Positions 55,526-64,000 of a DNA stretch of 64,000 nucleotides are shown one piece after another (position 1 is the first letter of the stretch; every line of letters begins with the position of its first letter). Below the pieces are notes generated by a model, which worked only from the letters and a program-made list of their open reading frames with translations, was not told where the DNA came from and searched no databases. This DNA comes from Doris montereyensis (lineage: Eukaryota; Mollusca; Gastropoda; Nudibranchia; Dorididae): positions 75,292 to 139,291 of the forward strand of contig JAXRKP010001321.1 in assembly GCA_037039925.1 (NCBI GenBank). The letters run 5' to 3'. Both the position numbers and the translations under genes were made by a program.

Positions 55526-57239
55526 GAGAGAGAGAGAACGAGGTGTAAATCTCAAATTGTATAATTATTTTCTGTATCTACTTTTACTTATATTATTATG
55601 ATATTTTTGCCTGTTCATTTTCACCATCTATTATAATGTTGGCAACTTCTAGAAATATTACGAATGCTAGTACTACTTCTGGACAGTTACTATGTTCACC
55701 ACTCCATTATGATTAACTTTTGTTGTTGTCATTGCTATCTTTGTTGGTGTCATTGTTATCTTTGTTGTTTTTGTTTGTTTTCCATCGTCATTATTATCAC
55801 CCTTAGTTCGCTATGTTATGTGGATTGTGAAGTGTAAAATATTTATGTGAACCTAACATGGCTTTGCCTGAAAAGGACAATAAAATTTATTATTATTATT
55901 ATTATGTTGTTGTTTTTTCAGAACTACGAAACAAATTTGATAATATTTTGCGGTGTTGTTAGATCTAACCATTTTTTTTCTATCTATAAAGGTTTGTATC
56001 TCCAAAACCGTCTGTTCAAATCTGTGCAGATGGTACGATATAATTCGGGCAAACACTATCTCTTATCTTATTACTACACACAGTTATTCACTTTATTTGG
56101 GTAATTTGCATGGTTAGTCATACCGGACGAGAAACGCATTTTGACCAAACGTGTCCCCTCGAGTGGTATCACAGGTACGGATTATTTTCAAAAGTACTTT
56201 TCCTTTCAATTGGGTTTACATTTAATGATTTAAGTATAATTTACGAAAGTAAGTGAAGTCATGTTACCTAGATTTAACTTTTTTAAAGTGTGCCTAATCA
56301 AAGGGCGAGTGAACAAATAGAGAAGAATCAATGCGCCAGCCGTTTGAAATCTAGATCTAGATTCTAAATTCTAGTGGATATACGTCTTTTGGATTCTAGT
56401 TGTTAAATAACCAATCTGATCAAAATAACACAAATTTTGGATTATAATTAAATCATGAGGGTGTATCAGATAAGTTAGATGTCTGGATCTATATAGAAAA
56501 AACTCGTAACTTCTCCAAATCTTGTGTTCTATGAAATTTTGTATCCAGAGGAAGAATAAGATAAAGATAAGTCTGTCTACGGATTGTACGAAAAATTAAC
56601 TATAATTATTAAAGAGATGAAAGAAAAGTTGTTTCCCCAACAAATTAGAAGAGAATAGGCAAGAGAAAGAAGGGAAAGAAGGGGAAGAAATTTCCCTGAA
56701 AGAGAGAAGAGACTTGAATTGAATTGAACAAAGAAGGGAACTATTCAGACGAGTTTGAAAGAGACACGATCCTTGAAGAGAAGAGAGAAGAGAAGAGATG
56801 TGAAGACGAGAAGAAGTTAATAAAGACAGTCTAGTGGAAAGAGTTTGAAGGAAAGAAAGCTCGAGGGAAGAGAGAGAGAGAAGAGTTATTAGATAAGGAG
56901 GTCCCGTGTGCAGATCACAAAAAACTGTTGCAAAAATTAAAAATCACTCAAGGAAGAAGATCAAAAGAGTTGTAGATGTAAGAAAAATCAAGAAAATCAA
57001 AAGAAGAAGATAAACTCCTATCCACGCTAGGTTCGACACTATATTAATTGGTGTGATAATGTTTCCCATTATTTTATGTATTTCACTCAAGCCCTGTTGA
57101 CATCGGAATACAGTGAAGATGACAACCTTACATGTGTTTATTAAAAACCTCAGTGCATGCAGTTTCTGCTGGTGTGTTGAAAAATAGGAGCAGCAGCAAT
57201 CTGTATTTTAAAAGTAAAAAAAGTAGTATTATTAGCAAT
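55526..57239. other. no gene recognised
   Basis: AT-rich to purine-rich sequence. 56580-56880 is strongly GAAGAGA-rich on the plus strand. No conserved coding signal or splice pairs were recognised. Confidence 0.5.
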
Positions 57240-57432
57240 GTGTAGTAGTAGTAGTAGTAGTAGTAACAGTGGTAGTAGCAGTAGTAGTAGTATTAGTAGT
57301 ACCATCATGGACAGGACGCTAACAACAGCAGCAGTAGTAGTAGTAGTAGTTATAGTATCTATTTGTACTGGGTTGAGTGAAAAGTAGCTAATATTAAGTG
57401 TCCTTTAAGTGGTAGTACGTCGGATAGTGTGT

Positions 57433-57467
<35 letters not shown>

Positions 57468-57608
57468 CTCCAGTAGTAGTAGCAACAGTAGCAGTTGCAG
57501 TAGCAAAAATAATAAACTGGGAGTGTCAGTGGCAGCAGCAGTGTCAGCTTGTAGTTTCTAAATGGTTCGTACAAAGTACTTGTAGTAGTAGTAGTAGTAG
57601 TAGTAGTA

Positions 57609-57639
<31 letters not shown>

Positions 57640-57759
57640 TGTAGTAGTAGTAGTAAACCATCTGTAATTTAATAGTAGCCCCATAAATGTCAGCAAACAG
57701 AATAATGATAATCCAGGGTACCTCCTAGTGGTTTTTTGTGAGTTTGGGGTAGTAGTATA

Positions 57760-57800
<41 letters not shown>

Positions 57801-57915
57801 GTAGTAGCAGCAGTAGCAGTTGCATTAGCAAAAATAAAGTACTGGCAGTGGCATAAGTGCAACTGTCACTAGTAGTAGTGGTAGTATTAGTACTGGTAGT
57901 ATTAGTACAAATAGT
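57240..57915. repeat. (TAG)n clusters
   Basis: At least six separate blocks of pure GTA/TAG triplets, with AGC/CAG variants, are interspersed with short unique stretches. Poly-Thr, poly-Leu and poly-Tyr frames on the minus strand are artefacts. Confidence 0.95.
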
Positions 57916-57923
57916 AGTCGGTA

Positions 57924-58520
57924 ACTGATGGAGGAAATATCAATTTAGTGGGAAACAACTACATTTCGATAGAAATGCAAACAAAGAAATTTTTGAAAAA
58001 AGTAGTAGTAGTGACGGTGGTAGACGGTAGTTGCCCTTCTTGTAGCAGCCCCCTTACTAGTTTTCATAGTCTAGTGGCATTGTTAGTAAGTTAAGAGATA
58101 GTAAAGTAGGTTTATATATGAGTATTGTGAAAACAGACGTCATAATGACCATTTTTGATGTTGTTTTATTCCTAGTATTCCTATACTTGTGCGTGTGTTT
58201 ACAAAGTAGTATCAACTGGCAACGCACCTCTTACGTCACTCAGCACTAGGTCAAATCGGTGTGCGGTGTTCGAGGAAGAAGCTAAGCTGAACTAATGTCG
58301 TTCTTTTTTCCGTTCCATCTTCTCTTTCAGTTTTGATTTAATTGAAGTCAAATTATGACTGTCTAGTACATTACCCTCGTCGACAAAATATTTTGTAACA
58401 AAATTAAACGTCAAATAGACATTTTTCTGCACTAAGCTTGTAGATAAATGATCGTTCTACCCAAAGTTCATGAAGAACGGAAAATCGACATTTTAGTCCC
58501 AAAGGTGGTCAATCCAGGTG
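57924..58520 (+). repeat. dispersed repeat, partner of 3300-3925
   Basis: AACTACATTTCGATAGAAAT, GTAGCAGCCCCCTTACT, TGTGAAAACAGACGTC, CTTGTGCGTGTGTTTACA, CACCTCTTACGTCACTCAGC, AAATGATCGTTCTACCC and GTCCCAAA follow the order seen near 3.3-3.9 kb. Confidence 0.75.
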
Positions 58521-58549
58521 GTGATAGTCTTAAAGCAGATGATTCATGC

Positions 58550-59300
58550 CAGGATGTCGCACGGGCAAGCCAGTGGGCTCAAATGAATCAATCAATGAAC
58601 CAATCGTCACGTCAATGATCGATCGATCGATCAAGAAACCAATCAAACAAATGCACTAATACCTCGAACCAAATTTTAATAACCAAGCGATCAACTAATC
58701 AATCAAGCAATCAATCGACCAATCAACCAAACACCGTATCAATCAACCAATAAATCAGTAATTCAATCAATTAATCAATCAACCGATTTTAATTAATCAA
58801 TCAATCAATTAGAGCATCGATTGAGTCATCAAATATTTCTTTTATTTCAATTGATCTCTTACCATCTATCTTGGTAAAATCCACAATTTTTCACTGAATT
58901 TTATTATTCAATAAGAAAAAAGAACCATTCCATATAATAAATATGTTCTTGTTTAATCAATCAATCAATCAATCACAAAACAGGTAAGTGCTCTTTCCCA
59001 AGTAGGGTTTCTTACGTGAAATCAAAGAAGAAAAAGCGCATAATGAGGCCATGAAGAGATTTCAAATGCCAATGCACAGTGAGTTCTTGACTTGGAATGG
59101 AAGTAAAAAAATCCATCCATCCAACGAAAAGGAAAATAAATATTATAGCGGAAACATCCATCTATCCAATCTTTCCATCCATTCATCCATCCAAAAAACC
59201 ATCCATCAAGGAAATTATGAAAGGTGAAAAATCCATTCATCCAACAAGCTTCGTATTCATCCATTATCCATTCATCCATTCATCACCAAAACCACATTTC
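58550..59300. repeat. ATCA- and ATCC-rich tetranucleotide region
   Basis: Scattered AATCAATCAATC blocks (58580-58990), including GATCGATCGATCGATC at 58618, are followed by ATCCATCC blocks (59110-59300). There is no gene. Confidence 0.9.
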
Positions 59301-59554
59301 CATCCATTCTATAAAAAAGAATTGAAAAAAGATGTTATTATTATTTGAAAATCCATGACCACCAAGTTGACACCAAAAAAAAAAATCAAGTTCAATAAAT
59401 GTTTATTCATTAGAATACACCATCCGTCAATTAACGATGACAATTGGGTGGTATATCACCCAAGCACTACCAAAGAAATAAAGAAAAAAAAGGCAGCACA
59501 GCTGACCTACTATTGATTTGTGACCATAAAGCAATGAAAAAAACCCAACAAACT

Positions 59555-59900
59555 TATCTACCTATCTATCTATCTATCTTAATCCATCCATTTATGTCTA
59601 TCATTTATCTATCTTTCTATCTCCTATCTATCCATCCATCTATCCATTTCATCCATTCTTCTCTACATCTACCTATCTATCTATCATCCATTCAATCAAT
59701 CCATCTATCTATCTATCTGGCTATCTCATGTCTTCATCTATCTTACTCTGTCTGTCTACCTGTCATCCATCCATCTATCTATCCATTCAATGTCTATCTA
59801 TCCAGACATACATCTATCTATCTATCTTCTTTCCATCCATCCATCATACATCAATCCATCTATTCTATCTATCTATCCATATATACATCAATCTATCCAA

Positions 59901-59936
<36 letters not shown>

Positions 59937-60137
59937 ATATCTATCTGTCCATCCATCATTCATTCTGTCTGTCTATCAATGGTCATCCGGCAGGCGCTGC
60001 TGGTAGATCCTATTTTTTTCCTTCCTTTTTCACTTATGTTTTGTCTTGCTGTTTCCTCTAAATTCAAACTGAGATCACTGCAATGGTGGATGGGTAATCA
60101 ATTAATCAAACAAACAAACTGTCTGTCTATCTATCTA

Positions 60138-60168
<31 letters not shown>

Positions 60169-60513
60169 AATCAATCAGTCTATCCTATCTATCTATCTAT
60201 CTATCAATGCATCATCCTATAAATCCATCAATCCATCGGTATATCTATCCATCCATCTCTCTATCTCTCTATCCATCTATCTATCATTCTCTATCCAATA
60301 TATCTATCTATCTATCTATATGTCTGTCTGTCTATCTATCTATATATCTACCTATATATCTATATGTCTGATTGTCAATTATCCATATCATATATATATC
60401 AATCTATCTATATATATATCTATCTATCATATATCATACATATCTATCTATCTATCTATCTATCATATATATCCATATATATATAAATATATATATATAT
60501 ATGTCTATCAATC

Positions 60514-60564
<51 letters not shown>

Positions 60565-60784
60565 ATCTATCTGTCTGTTCATCTATCTATCTATCTATCT
60601 ATATGCCTGTCTATCTATCTATCTATATATATATATATCCATATATCCATATGTCTGTCTGTCTCTATCCATATCCATATATACATATATATCTATATAT
60701 ATATCTATATATCTACCTATATATATATATATATATATATCCATCTATATATCCTATCTATATATATGTATGTCTATCTATCTG

Positions 60785-60821
<37 letters not shown>

Positions 60822-60989
60822 ATATCTATCTATCTATCTATCTATCTGTCTGTCTATCTATCTATCTATCTATCAATCTATAAATCTATCTATCCATCAA
60901 TCTATCTGTCTGTCTATCTATCTATATATCTATATATCTATCTATTTATCTATCTATATGTCTGTCTGTTTATCTATCTCTATGGCTGC

Positions 60990-61020
<31 letters not shown>

Positions 61021-61179
61021 ATCTATCTATCTATCTATCTATCAATCCATCTATCCATCTATATATCTATCTATCTATCTATCTACTCATCTATCTATCC
61101 TATCTATCTATCTATCTATCATCAATCTATCAATCAATCCATATCTATCTTTCAATCTATCTATCTATATACATCTATA

Positions 61180-61210
<31 letters not shown>

Positions 61211-61233
61211 GTATCTATCTATCTATCTATCTA

Positions 61234-61276
<43 letters not shown>

Positions 61277-61514
61277 ATATTTATCTATATGTCTATCTAT
61301 CTGTATGTTTATCTATATGACTATCTTCTGTCTGTCTATCTATATGTATTTATATGTCTATCTATCTATATGTCTATCTATATGCCTATCTATTTATCTA
61401 TCTATCCATCTATCCATATATCTATCTATCTATCTATCTATCGATCAATCTATGTATGTATGTATGTATGTATGTATGTATGTATGTATATATCTATCTA
61501 TGTATCTATGTATT

Positions 61515-61545
<31 letters not shown>

Positions 61546-61590
61546 CTTTCTATCTATATATATATATATCTGTCTATAATTCTATCGATC

Positions 61591-61621
<31 letters not shown>

Positions 61622-61664
61622 CTGTCTATCATTCTATCTATCTATCATTCTATCTATCTATCTG

Positions 61665-61709
<45 letters not shown>

Positions 61710-61735
61710 ATCTATCTATCTATCTATCTATCGTA
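59555..61735. repeat. (TATC)n array, about 2.2 kb
   Basis: Dominated by CTATCTATCTAT with TGTC, CATC and TATA variants, interrupted by a family-D repeat at 59984-60125. The 464-codon frame of I-Y-L-S residues inside is a repeat artefact. A short inversion of phase, TATGTATGTATG, occurs at 61452-61487. Confidence 0.97.
59984..60125 (+). repeat. dispersed repeat (family D) inside the TATC array
   Basis: CATCCGGCAGGCGCTGCTGG, ATTTTTTTCCTTCC, TTTCCTCTAAATTCAAACTG, AGATCACTGCAATGGTGGAT and GGGTAATCAATTAATCAAAC, in the same order as at 3985 and 24232. Confidence 0.7.
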
Positions 61736-61940
61736 TCTGGTGTCTGTGTTACTCACATCGATGTAAAGCATTTGAGCAGGTAACGTATTGATATTGTGAC
61801 ACCTTAAACAATTAGTGCCCTTCCAACAAAGAAGTAGAAGGCTGTATGGTATTATCACCAAGTAAATGACACAACCCATTCATCTCTTTTTTCCCTACTC
61901 AAGCCGAGTTCTTTTTCTTTTTTTTTTTTTTTGCAAACAG

Positions 61941-62043
61941 GGCAGAAGTTAATGGTCAAGAAATTCACGGAAGAGAAACTACATCGAGTCAAAGCAGTCC
62001 TGAAGATCCTGGATGGCAAGATGGACAACTTGGACATCCGATG
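61941..62043 (+). CDS. internal exon of an unidentified protein
   Basis: A poly-T tract and TTGCAAACAG precede it, and CGATG|GTAAGA follows. One frame reads QKLMVKKFTEEKLHRVKAVL then KILDGKMDNLDIRW, a charged amphipathic helix that could be coiled coil; the other two frames look less protein-like or contain a stop. I do not recognise the family. It would start in phase 2 and end in phase 2. It sits between the TATC array and a 34-bp minisatellite. Confidence 0.55.
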
Positions 62044-62059
62044 GTAAGATTTTTTTGTT

Positions 62060-63960
62060 TGGTTTGATGTGGCGTGATTGCACTCTGTACGTTGAAGTGA
62101 ATATGGTGTGATTGTACTCAATACGTTGAAGGAATAGAGTGATTGCACTCAGTACGTTGAAGTGAATATGGTGATTACACTCAGTACGTTATTTGGCACA
62201 TAGGTGGATTGCACTAGTATTGGGTTTAAGTGAATAACATGGTGATTGTACACAATACGTTGAAGTGAATATGGTGTGATTGCACTTGCTAATGCTTTTG
62301 AAGTGAATATGGTGTGATTGGTATCAATACGTTGAAGAATATGGTGTGATTTGCACCTAAAGTATTTGTTGAAGTGATGGTGATTGTACCAGTACGTTGA
62401 TGTGAATGTGGTGTGATTGCACTAGTACGTTGATGAATGGTGGTGATTCTACTAGGGCGTTGATGTGAATGTGGTGTGATTGCACTAGCATTGTTGAAGT
62501 GAATATGGTGTGATTGTACTCAGTACGTTGATGTGAATGTGGTGTGATTGCACTTAGTACGTTGATGCGAATGTGGTGTGATTTCACTTAGTACGTTGAT
62601 GTGAATGTGGTGTGAATGTACTCAGTACGTTGATGTGAATATGGTGTGATTGCACTCAGTACGTTGATGTGAATGTGGTGTGATTGTACTCAGTACATTG
62701 ATGTGAATGCGGTGTGATTGCACTCAGTACGTTGATGTGAATGTTGTGTGATTGCACTCAGTACATGATGTGAGGTTGTGTGATTGCACTCTTACCTTGA
62801 TATGAATGCGGTGTGATTGCAGTCAGTACGAGGATGTGAATGTGGTGTGATTGCACTCAGTACGCTGATGTGAAGGTGGTGTGATTTCACTCAGTACGTT
62901 GATGTGAATGTGGGTGGTATTGTACTCAGTACAGTTGATGTGAATATGGTGTGATTGCACTTCAGTACCTGCTGATGTGAATGCGCTGGTGACTGCACAT
63001 CAGTACGAGGCTAGTGAGTGTCTGGTGCGATTGCACTCTCAGTACGTTGATGTGAATGCGGCGTGATTGCACTCAGTACGCGGACGTGACTGTGGTGTGA
63101 TTGCACTCAGTACCTTGAAGTGAATGTGGTGTGATTGCACTCAGCACGTTGAAGTGAATGTGGTGTGATTGGCACTCAGTACGTTGATGTGAATGGTGGT
63201 GTGATTGCACTCAGTACGAAGGATGTGAATGTGGTGTTGAATGCACTCAGTACAGCTTGATAATGAAGTATGGTGTGCATTGCACCTCAGTACGAGTTGA
63301 CTGTGAATGTGGTCGTGATTGTACACTACAGTACATGATCGTGAATGTTGTGTCTGAGTTGCACTCAGTACATTGATGTGAATGTGTGTGTGATTTCACT
63401 CAGTACGGTTGAATGTGAATGTGGTGTGATTGTACTCAGTCACTTGATGTGAATATGGTGTGATTGCACTCAGTACATTGATATGACTGCGGCGTGATTG
63501 CACTCAGTACGGATGTGAGATTGTGATGGGATTGCACTCCAGTACATTATTGTGAATGCGGTGTGATTGCACTCAGTACGCTGATGTGAATGTGGTGTGA
63601 TTTGACTTAGTACGTTGATGTGAATGTGATGTGATTGCACTCGTAGTACATTGAGTATGAATTGCGGTGTGATTGCACTCAAGTACGAGGATGTATGAAG
63701 ATGGTGATTGCCTCAGTTCAGTACTGATGTGAAAGTGTGGTGATCTGCACTCAGTACGTTGATGAGTGTATGTGTGTGATAGCACATCAGTACGTTGATG
63801 TGAATGTGGTGTGAGTGCACTCAGTACGAGGTCCGTGAATGTGGTGTGATTAGCATTCAGTACGTTGATGTGAATGCGTTGTGAGTTGCACTCAGTACGA
63901 TTGATGTGAAGTGCGGTGTGATTGCACTCAGTAGGTTGATGTGAATGTGAGTGTTGAGAG
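62060..63960 (+). repeat. 34-bp minisatellite reaching the right edge
   Basis: More than 50 copies of GTGTGATTGCACTCAGTACG followed by TTGATGTGAATGTG. The copies are quite regular up to about 62930, then show many scattered one- and two-base insertions. It starts within 20 bp of the donor of the 61941-62043 exon. Confidence 0.95.
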
Positions 63961-64000
63961 AACAATGCTTATGACGTACTTTTGTTTGATTCGTTCTTTA

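Noticed and set aside
60372..61766. 464-codon open frame of I, Y, L and S residues
   Set aside because: It is produced by TATC repeats, which are stop-free in that frame; similar frames exist in the other phases.

Overview
This window is eukaryotic nuclear DNA from an invertebrate animal, most likely a mollusc and perhaps a gastropod (inference). The evidence is spliced genes with GT-AG introns, AT-rich introns, tRNA-derived SINEs with B-box signals, several LINE types, piggyBac, P-element, mariner, Harbinger and possible hAT remnants, and a very large load of tandem repeats. No bacterial operons, CRISPR arrays or rRNA genes were seen.

Two host genes can be named. (1) The plus strand from 1840 to 21159 holds the 3' two thirds of ACAD9, a mitochondrial acyl-CoA dehydrogenase that also assembles complex I. 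Thirteen exons were placed by splice sites, phase and protein similarity; the 5' exons lie outside the window or were not recognised. One exon (8800-8915) is 4 nt short of frame. (2) The minus strand from 52728 down to 41813 holds RPL18A (ribosomal protein eL20). It has an 18-nt first coding exon behind a pyrimidine-rich 5' UTR, then four further exons. Exons 2 to 5 all carry frame-breaking small indels, and exon 3 is present twice. Its third intron carries several copies of a sequence that folds like an H/ACA snoRNA. The two genes converge. A third, unidentified exon sits at 61941-62043 on the plus strand.

Layout: 1-575 minisatellite; 576-1839 no recognised exon; 1840-21159 ACAD9, with most long introns holding a different minisatellite plus SINE and LINE pieces; 21160-26970 mostly repeats and non-coding sequence; 26973-28449 nested mariner, Harbinger and L2/CR1-type remnants; 28629-30934 a piggyBac element with perfect 14-bp inverted ends at TTAA; 31050-34105 a broken P-element (THAP9-like) gene that keeps its THAP-splitting intron; 35735-36445 a possible piggyBac relic; 39121-41339 a second piggyBac element; 41813-52728 RPL18A; 53113-55525 LINE remnant, CT/GA arrays and a possible hAT MITE; 57240-61735 TAG, ATCA, ATCC and then about 2.2 kb of TATC repeats; 61941-62043 the unknown exon; 62060-63960 a 34-bp minisatellite running out of the window.

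The small indels in otherwise conserved exons, and the matched deletions between the two exon-3 copies, suggest either recent gene decay or residual assembly errors. This affects every frame-based claim in the 41-50 kb region.
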